DNA of 64,000 nt from Paenibacillus lentus (GCF_003931855.1 NZ_CP034248.1:4092001-4156000), one strand, 5' to 3'; shown: positions 37,461 to 46,713, numbered from the stretch's first letter. Translations and numbers: made by a program. Notes: a model not told the origin generated them from the letters alone.

Positions 37461-37495
37461 GCTACAGACGGCATAAAAGTAAGTTGGTTTTATTT

Positions 37496-38374
37496 TTATT
37501 TATGCCAATAAAAAGTATAATGTGAGTGCTGGTAAAAGCCTAATGACTTATAAAAATGATCATCGGAGATAACATACGCTTTTCTCGCCCCTAGGGTGCC
37601 ACATCTTTTCAATGCCTCCAAAAGAACCGCTCTCCCCAGCCCCTTGTTTCGATATTGAGGGATAGTACACACTGGCTCGATATAAGCATAATCCGTATTC
37701 AAATTGTACCAGCAACCACAATAGGCAACATACTCACCCTCTTCATTTTCTGCAACAGTATGCAAGTATGAATTTAGATGAGGCGCTGAAAGCATTCTTT
37801 TTTGCTGATTAATAGTCGTTTCATCATTGGGCATCATCCCATCATGTCCAAATCCCAACCATAGTACTTTTTGATGTTTATACAAATCACTTTTAAGATC
37901 AAGGCTTTTTATTACGATTCCTTGAGGGATAGCATACTCAAAGCAAAAACTTTCGAACGTACACTCAAGTATGTTTTCTATGTTGTTATTTCTTTCAAAT
38001 TGATAACTGCGTAATAAATCTATTGTTTTCGTATCCGTATCATTAACTGCAATTCCAAGGCCATCTCCATCGCTGAAGTTATTTACGGCATATTCTAATA
38101 CATTTTTTTCAAGACCTGAATACCCTTTCTTAACTGCAAAAAATGCCTCGCCAAAATAATGGTCATAGGTTGTCATACCTACTAATTCATTGTTATTAAA
38201 CCATAATCCTATTTTATTTGATAATTCATTATTAAAATCAGGGTGAAACACCATCCATTCCCATCTGGACCAATTCCAATTCATATGCCTGCGGTCGTCT
38301 TTAGATATTTCTATCAGGAAGTTACAAACTGTATCGTAATAAGAATGATCATAATTTCTAAAAATGGTTCTCAT
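37496..38374 (-). CDS. tandem GNAT N-acetyltransferase
   Basis: A 292-residue protein with two GNAT-like halves. The first (about 1-140) has a degenerate core. The second has YIEPVCTIPQYRNKGLGRAVLLEAL as motif A (about residues 225-249) and HFYKSLGF near the C-terminus. ATG 38374 is chosen because GGAGGAAG lies just upstream. Substrate unknown. The IS1182-like element starts 160 bases beyond the stop. Confidence 0.85.
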   Translation of the reverse strand: MRTIFRNYDHSYYDTVCNFLIEISKDDRRHMNWNWSRWEWMVFHPDFNNELSNKIGLWFNNNELVGMTTYDHYFGEAFFAVKKGYSGLEKNVLEYAVNNFSDGDGLGIAVNDTDTKTIDLLRSYQFERNNNIENILECTFESFCFEYAIPQGIVIKSLDLKSDLYKHQKVLWLGFGHDGMMPNDETTINQQKRMLSAPHLNSYLHTVAENEEGEYVAYCGCWYNLNTDYAYIEPVCTIPQYRNKGLGRAVLLEALKRCGTLGARKAYVISDDHFYKSLGFYQHSHYTFYWHK

Positions 38375-38453
38375 TAATTCTTCCTCCATACAGTAGTTCT
38401 ACATGAGCATTCTAACTACCCTTGTTTTGTTACAGGGAATCTTAACACGGTTT

Positions 38454-39086
38454 TCAGTAATCATTTCTTTTTTCCACTTTTATTTTCAATAATAAGACTG
38501 TTAAGTCCTCGTCAATCATTTGTTTTATTGAATTCAATTCTTGATAGTCATAAGTTCTTAAAGTACGCTCACCTACTCGATAAACTGCTAGTATTTTGGT
38601 TTCTTCCGTTTCTAAACCAATGGGTCCACTACCAATGGCATAATCCCAGGTACTAATAGTTCCTCTTATGGAGAATTTAATGTCATCTATAGTATGAGGG
38701 GGGATGTTTCCTGATGGAGAATATAAAAAGAATGATGGATTATCGCTACTAGGGTTTATAATTCCAAACCCCATATGACCTTCTTCAATTTCATTAGGAC
38801 TTAATCCATAGGACATTTCAGTTAGATGAATAGGTTCAGTACTCCCGTTTTTATACCCCTCAAGCCAAACAGTTACCCAACTTTGATTTGCATATGGTAA
38901 CTTTAGTTTATAATCAAATAAAATCCCCAAACCAATTTGTTCAAATACCCGTTCGTTTTCTGAGTTGATATTCGCAGATATATAAGCAATTTTCTCTTCT
39001 TTATTAATTTGATTGCTGCACCCAGCTATAATTAAAAATAAAGCCAAGAGCATCGTTGACGAAATAATTAAATGATTTTTTCTCAT
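38454..39086 (-). CDS. lipoprotein of unknown function
   Basis: A 210-residue protein with an N-terminal lipobox LIIAGC (Cys at about 23), so it should be anchored to the outer face of the membrane. The remaining sequence is beta-rich and has no recognised domain. GAGGAGCGG precedes ATG 39086. It is followed on the same strand by the tandem GNAT gene after about 80 bases. Confidence 0.75.
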   Translation of the reverse strand: MRKNHLIISSTMLLALFLIIAGCSNQINKEEKIAYISANINSENERVFEQIGLGILFDYKLKLPYANQSWVTVWLEGYKNGSTEPIHLTEMSYGLSPNEIEEGHMGFGIINPSSDNPSFFLYSPSGNIPPHTIDDIKFSIRGTISTWDYAIGSGPIGLETEETKILAVYRVGERTLRTYDYQELNSIKQMIDEDLTVLLLKIKVEKRNDY

Positions 39087-39209
39087 ACCGCTCCTCTTTT
39101 CGATTTATCAATAACTAGATCAGATCCTCGTAATTCACTAATTCAACATAAAAGAAATCTGATGAAAAGATCAGTTTCTCCTCTCACTTTTATTTCTTTA
39201 ATATATAAT

Positions 39210-40726
39210 CTCAACTTTCGCAGAGCGAAAATCGGCTTACTTGCTTGATGTGATTAGATAAACCCTGATTAGAATATGGATGTTGCAATAATAGAAAAAC
39301 ACCGCTTCATTTGGTAAAGTGAGAGTGTCGAATCAATCACTACCATACAGAAGAGGTGTCCTCTACATGATAGAGCAAAGCATATTACAAAATCAACTTC
39401 CAAATGAAATTAAACCCGCTTTTAAAGAGCTGAAAGTATTGCAACATTTAAGAACAGCTGGATTTAAAAAGAGATTTGGTTATACCTGTTCGTTTTTATT
39501 CCAGCTTGTCTTTGTCCTTTTGTTTCACCACAAAAACTGGTTCCGCCTGTTGGAAAGCGAGAAAGGTGATACGTTTCCTGGGAAGGATGCGATCTATCGA
39601 TTCCTGAATCACAGCGGCTATGCATGGCGCAAATTTCTGTCATTGCTTAGTTCCTCCACTATCGATAAAATTCGCCCACTGACAGGTGAAGATCGCATGT
39701 CTGCATTTGTTGTTGACGACTCCATGTTTGAGCGCAATCGTAGCAAGAAGGTTGAACTGCTTTCTCGATTTAAAGATCATGCAACGGGTTCCTTTTATAA
39801 AGGATTTCGGATGCTTACGCTAGGCTGGTCGGATGGTCATACGTTTATTCCCGTTGACTTCTCCTTGCTAGCTTCGATGAAATCGCAAATAAATGGGATC
39901 ATGCAAGGGATCGACAAGAGAACGTCTGGCTACAAGCGTCGGGTCGAAGCTTTGCTTCCTGCTCCTGAAATTATTCCATCGATGATTGATCGTGCGCTTT
40001 CCGCTGGTGTGCAGGCTTCATACGTGCTAATGGATAGTTGGTTCACACATGCTCCATTAATCCAAGCCATCGTTGATCGAGGCCTAGATGTGATCGGCAT
40101 GGTCAAAGCGGATAAGAAGCGTTATCTTGTTGACGAACGCCGATTATCTTTGCAAGAACTTTATTATGAAGCCATCCCTGTTCAAGGAAAAAACAAGGGA
40201 ATCTTACGCTCTATCCGTACCGAGTTGTCTCCAGGGATTCCAGTCATGATGGTTTTCGTGCGTCACCGCTCAAAAAAGAAAGAATGGCTTGCCATTCTAT
40301 GCACCGACCTAACGATTTCGGAAGAAAAAATGATTCAGATATACGGCATTCGCTGGGATATCGAAGTCTTCTTTAAGTGTGCCAAATCCTTACTGCGCCT
40401 ACAAAAAGAGTTTCAAGGACGCTCATATGATCTCCTTATCAGCCATACCACGATTGTTTTTTCACGGTATATTTTGCTAGCGTGGCAACACCGACAAAGT
40501 ACCGACAACCGTACGCTTGGTGGCTTGTTTTATTTGCTATGTGATGAAGTAGGTCAGCTAGATTGGGCTGTAGCCTTAAAACAACTGATTGAATTAATCG
40601 AAGATATCTCCAAGAAAGCCAGTAAGAAGATCACAACACTCATTCAAACACAACTACAGCAATGGATCGCTGGCTTGCCCAGTTACATCAAGGCTTATTT
40701 GCCGATTTCAAGCTGCGAAAGTTGAG
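39210..40726 (+). mobile_element. IS4-family insertion sequence
   Basis: A 1517-base element. Terminal inverted repeats start CTCAACTTTCGCAG at 39210 (complement ending 40726), and after a 5-base mismatch the match continues as AAATCGGC. The element is flanked by TATAAT at 39204-39209 and 40727-40732, a six-base target duplication. The transposase stop codon lies within the right repeat. It inserted into the 3' end of a methyltransferase gene. Confidence 0.92.
39367..40725 (+). CDS. IS4-family transposase
   Basis: A 452-residue transposase. DDE residues are visible as AFVVDDSMFERN (first Asp), VLMDSWFTHAPL (second Asp), and the Y-(2)-R-(3)-E-(6)-K type signature YGIRWDIEVFFKCAKSLLRL carrying the Glu. 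ATG 39367 is preceded by GAGGTG; a longer frame to 39319 is less likely. It appears intact. Confidence 0.93.
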   Translation: MIEQSILQNQLPNEIKPAFKELKVLQHLRTAGFKKRFGYTCSFLFQLVFVLLFHHKNWFRLLESEKGDTFPGKDAIYRFLNHSGYAWRKFLSLLSSSTIDKIRPLTGEDRMSAFVVDDSMFERNRSKKVELLSRFKDHATGSFYKGFRMLTLGWSDGHTFIPVDFSLLASMKSQINGIMQGIDKRTSGYKRRVEALLPAPEIIPSMIDRALSAGVQASYVLMDSWFTHAPLIQAIVDRGLDVIGMVKADKKRYLVDERRLSLQELYYEAIPVQGKNKGILRSIRTELSPGIPVMMVFVRHRSKKKEWLAILCTDLTISEEKMIQIYGIRWDIEVFFKCAKSLLRLQKEFQGRSYDLLISHTTIVFSRYILLAWQHRQSTDNRTLGGLFYLLCDEVGQLDWAVALKQLIELIEDISKKASKKITTLIQTQLQQWIAGLPSYIKAYLPISSCES

Positions 40727-41318
40727 TATAATCAATAAATCCTTGTCGAATTTTCTTGCCCTCATATATTCTTTCTACAACTCGTTCTTCTTTATAAATC
40801 AATTTCAGCTCATCAAATAACAAGTCTGCCTCATTATAGTCATAATATGAATGGATTACAGGCTCATCATCTTCAATTTGTTCATATTGGTTATTTCCTA
40901 AATCTACACCTTCACCAACTCGAAAATCTTTTAACGTAAGAAAATTTACGAACATTAATCCATGGGGTTGAAGCACTCTTTTCATTTCATTTAATGCCTT
41001 CTTCACATCTTCTTTCTTCATATGAAAAATCGAATTGTAAGAGTATACAAAGCTAAATGACTCGTCATTTAAGGGCAAGTTTCTCATATCACCCTGTTGT
41101 ATATTTAATTTTTGTTTTCTCTTCTCTGCAAATTGATTGGCTTGTTGAATTTGTTCAATATTCAATTCTATTCCACTTGTTGTGTATCCATAACTTGCAA
41201 ATAAACTTAATGGCGGTGAATCTCCTCCAGCCCCGCAATCTAATACAGTCCTCTTCAGTCCACTCTCATTACAGAGCGCCAAGTATCTATATAGTGGTAC
41301 TTGTTTGAATATTTCCAT
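40695..41318 (-). CDS. SAM-dependent methyltransferase with IS-derived C-terminus
   Basis: A 207-residue class I methyltransferase. The AdoMet-binding motif I is VLDCGAGGDSPP near residues 25-36, and motif post-II/IV is FVYSYNSIFHM. Substrate unknown. GGGAGA precedes ATG 41318. The last residues, TQLSQLEIGK, are encoded by the right end of the IS4 element. Joining the bases beyond the other end of the element restores GFIDYILKK followed by a stop, so only the final few residues were replaced and activity may survive. Confidence 0.82.
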   Translation of the reverse strand: MEIFKQVPLYRYLALCNESGLKRTVLDCGAGGDSPPLSLFASYGYTTSGIELNIEQIQQANQFAEKRKQKLNIQQGDMRNLPLNDESFSFVYSYNSIFHMKKEDVKKALNEMKRVLQPHGLMFVNFLTLKDFRVGEGVDLGNNQYEQIEDDEPVIHSYYDYNEADLLFDELKLIYKEERVVERIYEGKKIRQGFIDYTQLSQLEIGK

Positions 41319-41368
41319 ACGTCTCCCTCATCCTATGCTTTTAATAGTTTTATTTTTCACTTCTTAGA

Positions 41369-41914
41369 TTACATTAAAAATTTCTTTACCTTGTCTTCCC
41401 CAAAATAAAAGCCTTTAAGCTGTTTATCTAAGAACTCCTTTAAGTTTTTTTGAGTGATTGTATAGATTACTTGGTCAGTCCTCACATCTGTTCTTGTTAT
41501 ATAAATTCTTTCTAGATCATATTGAATTCTTATTTCATTTCTATCCTTTAATCTAAAAACAATCCCTGTGCTGATGTTTGTGTTTGATTGCATTTGATTC
41601 AACTCTATAACATCTGAATCAGGTACAGAATTAATCCAATTTACAATATTATTAATATCAACCTCACTTAATTCTACTTTTATCCAATCGACAAATACAC
41701 CCGATTCGTTTCTGATATATAGTGCTTTAAACATCTCGGTCTTAGCTACTTGCTTTACTTGAATTTTTTTATTTAACTTTGACTCACTCATGAAATTATT
41801 CATCTCTATTAGAAAAATATATAGTGTCACTATAGCGAGTAAAAAGATAATAAATGCTCTCATATGTCTTTGTTTATTTAATATTGCACTCTCCCCATTT
41901 ATAATCAGTATCAC
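41369..41914 (-). CDS. hypothetical membrane-anchored protein
   Basis: A protein of up to 181 residues with one membrane segment (FIIFLLAIVTLYIFLIEM). A hydrophilic, probably extracytoplasmic domain follows and has no recognised family. The first methionine of the cleanest product (MRAFIIF) is at residue 18, but GGGGAGAG fits a start slightly further upstream, so the exact start is uncertain. It lies upstream of the methyltransferase gene on the same strand. Confidence 0.6.
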   Translation of the reverse strand: MILIINGESAILNKQRHMRAFIIFLLAIVTLYIFLIEMNNFMSESKLNKKIQVKQVAKTEMFKALYIRNESGVFVDWIKVELSEVDINNIVNWINSVPDSDVIELNQMQSNTNISTGIVFRLKDRNEIRIQYDLERIYITRTDVRTDQVIYTITQKNLKEFLDKQLKGFYFGEDKVKKFLM

Positions 41915-42175
41915 ACTCAGAATGAATGCATAGCGATTCCTGCATCTGAAATACTAAGAAATCTATAACAGGTGTTAAATGATGTACCAAACTACTACGA
42001 TTGCTACAATCAATTCACTACTAAACAAAAAGAACACCAAGTAATTTCTACACTTGATGTTCTTCAATCCCTTGTTGAATATTCTCTTCCTTATATTTAC
42101 CATCTGAAGTTTTAAACCCAAATCAATCAATTCTTCTTGCCATACTTTACAGAGCTTCCATTTAAACAAAGTAAA

Positions 42176-42320
42176 AGCAGCACTTTGCCCTGACCTTCAT
42201 ACCGCCTTAGAACCTAGGCAATGGATTGAGACCCTACCTGCTTTGATAGCCTCAGTGGCATATTTACCGCTCAACCGGCGGCTGGTCAAAGTATGTTGAA
42301 CGTCGCTACCTGACATCTCA
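42176..42320. other. GC-richer island with potential RNA structure
   Basis: About 145 bases that are clearly richer in G+C than the surrounding AT-rich DNA. The minus strand contains small hairpins such as CCGCCGGTTGAGCGG and GCCTAGGTTCTAAGGC. An open frame reading HTLTSRRLSGKYATEAIKAG lacks start and context. It could be a mobile-element remnant or a structured RNA fragment; I recognise neither. Confidence 0.3.
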
Positions 42321-42335
42321 CAATCTTATTATTAT

Positions 42336-42803
42336 CTAACCATCCAATGCCATTTCATTTACGATCTGCTGTGGAATTTGGATATCCGTTGCATAACAGA
42401 AGCCAATGATTTGACCGATATGCATTTGTTCATGTCCTGTCATGGCTGATAAATGACGATGAATATTCCAGTCTTGACCATGCCAGTTAATGATTTCTGT
42501 CCCATTACAATTCTCCAAAATTTCCTCAAGTATAGAATCGTATTTTTCCATCTCTGTTAGAAGTCCGCTTTTTGAATTATCAGCAACTTTATCGTAGTTA
42601 AAGCTGATATCACCCGTTTGTATTCCTTTAATATAGCAGGATTGAATCTGAACAAGCTCCTCGCATTGTTTTCTAATCGAGTTTAACTTTTTTCTCGGAA
42701 ACGGTTTATCCAGATCTGTATCACTTAACTCCTGAACGAAGCTCTTCACAATTCCTCTAGTATATTGCCAATCTTCAAATAGTCCCTTAATCGAATCTAA
42801 CAT
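42336..42803 (-). CDS. DinB-family protein
   Basis: A 155-residue four-helix bundle protein of the DinB/YfiT superfamily. Likely metal ligands are His in NIHRHLSAMTGHEQMHIGQI, with HLSAMTGHEQMH as the typical HxxxH pair. Family members include bacillithiol-dependent transferases; this one has no assigned role. GGGAGG precedes ATG 42803, inside the upstream WYL remnant, and the two overlap by 17 bases. Confidence 0.8.
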   Translation of the reverse strand: MLDSIKGLFEDWQYTRGIVKSFVQELSDTDLDKPFPRKKLNSIRKQCEELVQIQSCYIKGIQTGDISFNYDKVADNSKSGLLTEMEKYDSILEEILENCNGTEIINWHGQDWNIHRHLSAMTGHEQMHIGQIIGFCYATDIQIPQQIVNEMALDG

Positions 42804-42969
42804 ACCATAACCTCCCTAATGTTATATCATATATCATTTCCGGTTCCAATACTTCAACAAAACATCCAAAAGACACAATGTACCTGTATACCACTTCTGC
42901 TACAAAAAGCACATCGATATCTCTGTTAATGATTCTAGTAGAAACTCCAAATCTATCATTAGACAACAT
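42787..42969 (-). pseudogene. C-terminal fragment of a WYL-domain regulator
   Basis: A 60-residue stretch matching the end of a HTH-WYL (YobV-type) regulator: FGVSTRIINRDIDVLFVAEV, then VSFGCFVEVLEPEMIYDI. The helix-turn-helix and most of the WYL domain are absent. In Bacillales such regulators often precede a DinB-like gene, as here. No good start site is present, so this is probably a non-functional remnant. Confidence 0.6.
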
Positions 42970-43050
42970 CTAATGAGTTACCCTCAAATAGTCTTTTGTT
43001 TTTTGCTCATCCCAGTCGTACATTTCCAAAAGTAATTCATATACGAGGAA

Positions 43051-43608
43051 CTACTCCCACATTTTTATAACTTCTATTAATTCATTTCCTTCTAATCTAA
43101 GCTTATAAATATCAGGCATCGAGGTCGATTCCCAAAAGATATAATCATATTGTTTATCAAAATAATTCAGCATCAATGTCATAATGTCACCATGAGTTCC
43201 AACTACTATCTTCTTTCCTAAGTTTCTATCAATGATACTTGTAATGACTCTTACCGCTCGCTTCTGCGCTTCAATACTAGACTCTCCCCCTGGAAAAGCA
43301 AAGTCCATCGCTTTATAAACTTGAAACTTTGCTTCTTTAAATGTACGGGGTGAGAAATCTCCAATTGTTCTTTCTCTTAAATCTTCTTCTATTTCTATTT
43401 CCTTTCTATATTCATTTGCTGCTGAACGGATCGTTTCTATTGATCTTTCATAGGGACTTGAAACAAACAGATCTATGTCTTCCGATTTCAATACAGTTCG
43501 TATCGTTTCTGCATCTTTCATTCCTTGCTCTGATAATCCTCTAGTTCTTTCCTTACCTTCAACAAATACAGATTCAGCATGTCTAACAAAATATAATATG
43601 GTTTCCAT
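43051..43608 (-). CDS. histidine phosphatase (phosphoglycerate mutase family)
   Basis: A 185-residue enzyme with the phosphohistidine motif FVRHAES at residues 7-13, SSPYERSIET (second conserved Arg) and the second His in VVGTHGDIMTL. It dephosphorylates a small molecule of unknown identity. The ribosome binding site is weak. Repeat copy E lies 66 bases upstream. Confidence 0.85.
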   Translation of the reverse strand: METILYFVRHAESVFVEGKERTRGLSEQGMKDAETIRTVLKSEDIDLFVSSPYERSIETIRSAANEYRKEIEIEEDLRERTIGDFSPRTFKEAKFQVYKAMDFAFPGGESSIEAQKRAVRVITSIIDRNLGKKIVVGTHGDIMTLMLNYFDKQYDYIFWESTSMPDIYKLRLEGNELIEVIKMWE

Positions 43609-43673
43609 TGCTGCTGTATCACCGCTTTCATTAATCTGTTATGCATGATTTTACCTAACGTTCTTGTATTCAC

Positions 43674-43762
43674 GAAACGCCCCAGCCCTTCGATAGCTCT
43701 TATCTTAGGCTGGGTTGTTTGTTGTCGTCTGCTATATCTACCATGATTATACATCTGACAAC
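43674..43762 (-). repeat. interspersed intergenic repeat, copy E
   Basis: The minus strand carries TTGTCAGATGTATAATC then ATGG (box 43761-43741) and ACAACAAAC. A stem of CCCAGCCT pairs with GGGCTGGG, the last pair being G-U, around a loop with AAGATAAGAGCTATC. The T run is weak (GTTTC). It lies between the serine hydrolase and histidine phosphatase genes. Confidence 0.7.
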
Positions 43763-43812
43763 GAAAGGGGAGATAACAAGGCTTAGCAATTCGATGACAT
43801 CTTTCTTGTCTT

Positions 43813-45309
43813 TTACAAACCACTTCTAATTATTGCCATTTTTCTAATATTAATTATTATCGATAAAATACAATTGATAGTAGTAAGACCTATCCACATA
43901 TATACTGAATACGACATCCATACCCCAATCATTAAATAGTCTAAGTTTAATAAAAATGGCCAAATAATTACCAATACCAATAGCATAACTCTTAAGATTA
44001 GTGCGATACTATTTGCTGTTATTTTTCTAAACCTCGTCTTCTCATCATTAATAATTGGCTTTATTCCTCTAACGAGCTTAATGGCTTGAAAACATAAGAT
44101 AACGACAGCTATTATTACTAAGAATGAAAATACCAAATCAATTAATAGATACACATCATCATAATTAAATTTATTCATATGATTTCCATTCATATTCTCA
44201 TATGTATTACTAGCAATTAGCGAAGGTGCAGTTGAATTCATATTAGCCAGTACAAAAATGCCCTGCTGCTTTTCTAAATCAATAATAGCCTGTGAGGAAT
44301 AATTAGGATTAGCTCCATTATGACTAACAACTCTATTTTTAGTATCAATAGTCCATCCAAATGAATAGTATTGATTTTTTTCTTCATATCCAGCCGTTTT
44401 TATGTCGATTTCATGGGATTTTTGAATAGCATTCATTAGATTATCCGGTATCTCGTCGATTCCCATCTGGGCATTAATCCAACGTCCTATATCCTTTGAA
44501 TTTGTTACCAAATATCCTGCTGCAATATTACCATAGTATCTAGGGGCATCATATTCTAAGCTTCTTCCAAAAAAAACACGATATCCCTTAGTAAGTTTAT
44601 CAGATTCCTTTTCCTGACCTGTTGAAAAATAACTGTCTATCATTTTTAATGGAACCAGTATGTTTTCAGTCACATAATCCTGATAACTTTTACCTGTAAC
44701 TTCTTCAATAATCATCGCTAAAACATCATAATTAACGGTTGCATAATTATATTCTGTCCCAGGGTATGTATCTAGTGCAATGTCTGAAATATTATGTATG
44801 GTCTTTTCAAGCATATCCTCTGTAGTTCCTTCTGGTATTAACCGAATACTCCATGACGGAATTCCACTTGTATGTGCTAGCAACTGATTAATACTAATAT
44901 TAACCTTCTCCCCCTTAAAGGTTGGCTCAAACCAAGGAATATAATCTGAAATATAATCTGAGTAAGATAAGTATCCCTCATCTGCTAACAAAATGATGGC
45001 CAATGCCGTAAACGCCTTAGTCGTTGATCCCAATTCAAACAATGATTCTTCACGAACCATCTTATTATTATTAACATCTGCATATCCGTAAAACTTATAT
45101 TTTGTCTCACCCTGCTCTGATACTATCACAGCCACTCCTGGAGTCGCTGTTTTGGCCATTATGGTTTCCACCATATTATCCTCATTATCATAATTCCCGG
45201 AATTGAACAAAGTTCCAAGTTCATTCCAACAAGCAATCATAGTAATTATCACAATAGACAGCATGGCATAGGCTATAAATGAACCTATTCTACTTCGTAT
45301 TGTCTTCAT
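43813..45309 (-). CDS. membrane-bound class C beta-lactamase-like serine hydrolase
   Basis: A 498-residue protein. An N-terminal membrane anchor (about 10-30) precedes a penicillin-binding/AmpC-type domain (about 50-370). Motifs are STTK (FELGSTTKAF, nucleophile Ser), YATVNY (the Y-x-N type motif) and HNG (VSHNGANPNYSS, in place of KTG). Three or four C-terminal membrane segments follow. Related proteins include FmtA and esterase-like PBPs that modify the cell envelope; antibiotic resistance is not implied. ATG 45309 is chosen because GGGAGA lies 7 bases upstream; the frame extends another 60 residues without homology. Confidence 0.85.
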   Translation of the reverse strand: MKTIRSRIGSFIAYAMLSIVIITMIACWNELGTLFNSGNYDNEDNMVETIMAKTATPGVAVIVSEQGETKYKFYGYADVNNNKMVREESLFELGSTTKAFTALAIILLADEGYLSYSDYISDYIPWFEPTFKGEKVNISINQLLAHTSGIPSWSIRLIPEGTTEDMLEKTIHNISDIALDTYPGTEYNYATVNYDVLAMIIEEVTGKSYQDYVTENILVPLKMIDSYFSTGQEKESDKLTKGYRVFFGRSLEYDAPRYYGNIAAGYLVTNSKDIGRWINAQMGIDEIPDNLMNAIQKSHEIDIKTAGYEEKNQYYSFGWTIDTKNRVVSHNGANPNYSSQAIIDLEKQQGIFVLANMNSTAPSLIASNTYENMNGNHMNKFNYDDVYLLIDLVFSFLVIIAVVILCFQAIKLVRGIKPIINDEKTRFRKITANSIALILRVMLLVLVIIWPFLLNLDYLMIGVWMSYSVYMWIGLTTINCILSIIINIRKMAIIRSGL

Positions 45310-45516
45310 TGTAATTCTCCCTTTTGTAACTCTCAAATCCCTCTCATTACTTTCCACTCTGTTCATTCTCTCTAAATTGTTATGAAGAGATCGATATCTT
45401 GGACTCCATGAACTACAGACAATGCGACCACTCTCTTCCCGCATTATTACCGACAAGCCCGGGGCGTATTTAATTAAATCTTTAATCATATTTGCTTTCT
45501 TAAGCGGGTCAGTAAC

Positions 45517-45948
45517 CTAAAAATAATTTACGAATCTTACCCCAGTGTCCTCATACTAGTTCCTTATAACAACTATGTGCTTCATTTATTCTTTTATGTC
45601 CGGTTACTAACCAAGTTCCTTTACATTGATTTTGTTTAGCAAGATCTTCAGCATATTTCATTAAAGTCCTACCGATGCCTTTTCGTTTTACTTCTGCATC
45701 TACTACTATTACAGAAATCTCGCCAAATCTTATAACATCTTCTATGTTCTCTCGAATTCTAAATCCTAAAACACCTAATATCCTCCCTCCTTCTTCATAA
45801 ACATACAAAGAATCAAAAGGACTCTGAGCTACAAAATTCAATCTCTCCTCCATTTGTTTTTCAGTAATTTCTCGATTTGATAGTTGCGTCTTAACTGACT
45901 TAATGAATTACAATCAGAAATTGTAGCCTCCCTAATTATATAATTCAC
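45517..45948 (-). pseudogene. GNAT acetyltransferase with two frameshifts
   Basis: GTG 45948, after AAGGAGGGGGAG, starts IIREATISDCNSLSQL. A shift of one base near 45880 is then needed to continue as KTQLSNREITEKQMEERLNF and through motif A (DAEVKRKGIGRTLMKYAEDL). After AHSCYKEL a second shift near 45555 is needed to read YEDTGVRFVNYF and a stop at 45517. With both corrected, a normal GNAT of about 144 residues results. Two independent small indels suggest genuine decay, though base-calling errors cannot be excluded. Confidence 0.75.
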
Positions 45949-46293
45949 AAATAAACTCCCCCTCCTTATGATGAACAAGCAGAACGTACATATCCTTGAG
46001 CCTTGCCCATCAGTAATCCAAGTATATTTCCTCGGCAGAACTGAATCGTTAATATAGGTCGATCACAAAAGCTCAACCACCTTCCTTTACCCATGATTAT
46101 AATCCTTTTTGTTAAATACAGGAAACAACAAAAAGGCAAGAATATATGCCAAGACAAACGAACATTCAAATGTGCAAGATTCTCTTGGCCTTTACAACAC
46201 CCTTCCTGCTTCGTCACCCACTTGACTACGGGCAGGAGAATGTTAAAATTCAATCAATCGAATGATTACAATTAGCGAGGAGAGTATACATCT
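45949..46293. other. intergenic region without recognised features
   Basis: A 345-base divergent gap between the GNAT pseudogene and ytxJ. A 95-codon minus-strand open frame here lacks a ribosome binding site and homology and is not supported. The promoter of ytxJ should lie near the right end. Confidence 0.4.
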
Positions 46294-46632
46294 ATGAACT
46301 GGAAAGAAATCACAACACTTGAAGAGTGGAATGAGATCATAGGTAGATCAACGGAGCGCGGACAAGTTATTTTAAAGCATAGTACGACATGTCCGGTTAG
46401 CTCTAACGCACTTCATGAATATGAACAATATTTGCAGGACACACCTAATCAGGATTTGGATTATACGCTAGTGAAAGTAATTGAATCCCGTCCCGTGTCC
46501 AACAAGATCGCCGAGGATTTAAATGTCAAGCATGAATCGCCACAAATTATTTTCATTAAAGACAAAGCTAAATATTGGGATACCTCCCACTGGTCGGTTA
46601 CGAAGGCGCATATGGCAGCAGTATTGGACTGA
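46294..46632 (+). CDS. ytxJ: monothiol bacilliredoxin BrxC (YtxJ)
   Basis: A 112-residue thioredoxin-fold protein. The single active-site cysteine is in KHSTTCPVSSNA (residue about 33), the monothiol TCPVS motif of the YtxJ family. It removes bacillithiol from S-bacillithiolated proteins, so the organism should make bacillithiol. GAGGAGAG lies 12 bases before the ATG. It is a single-gene unit with its own terminator. Note that this BrxC name is unrelated to the BREX gene brxC. Confidence 0.88.
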   Translation: MNWKEITTLEEWNEIIGRSTERGQVILKHSTTCPVSSNALHEYEQYLQDTPNQDLDYTLVKVIESRPVSNKIAEDLNVKHESPQIIFIKDKAKYWDTSHWSVTKAHMAAVLD

Positions 46633-46667
46633 TCAGAAGCTTGAGGACGAAATAAACAAATACAAAT

Positions 46668-46713
46668 GACCCGTGAGAGGCTCACTTTCTTCAAAGTGTC
46701 CTTCTTACGGGTC
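46668..46713 (+). terminator. terminator after ytxJ
   Basis: GACCCGT (46668-46674) pairs with ACGGGTC (46707-46713), with a nested CACTTT/AAAGTG stem, followed by TCTGTTT. Confidence 0.6.

Noticed and set aside
41975..42169. 64-codon minus-strand open frame
   Set aside because: No ribosome site and no recognisable family; a hydrophobic end in AT-rich DNA is expected by chance.
45966..46253. 95-codon minus-strand open frame before ytxJ
   Set aside because: No start signals, mixed composition and no domain; it would overlap the likely ytxJ promoter.
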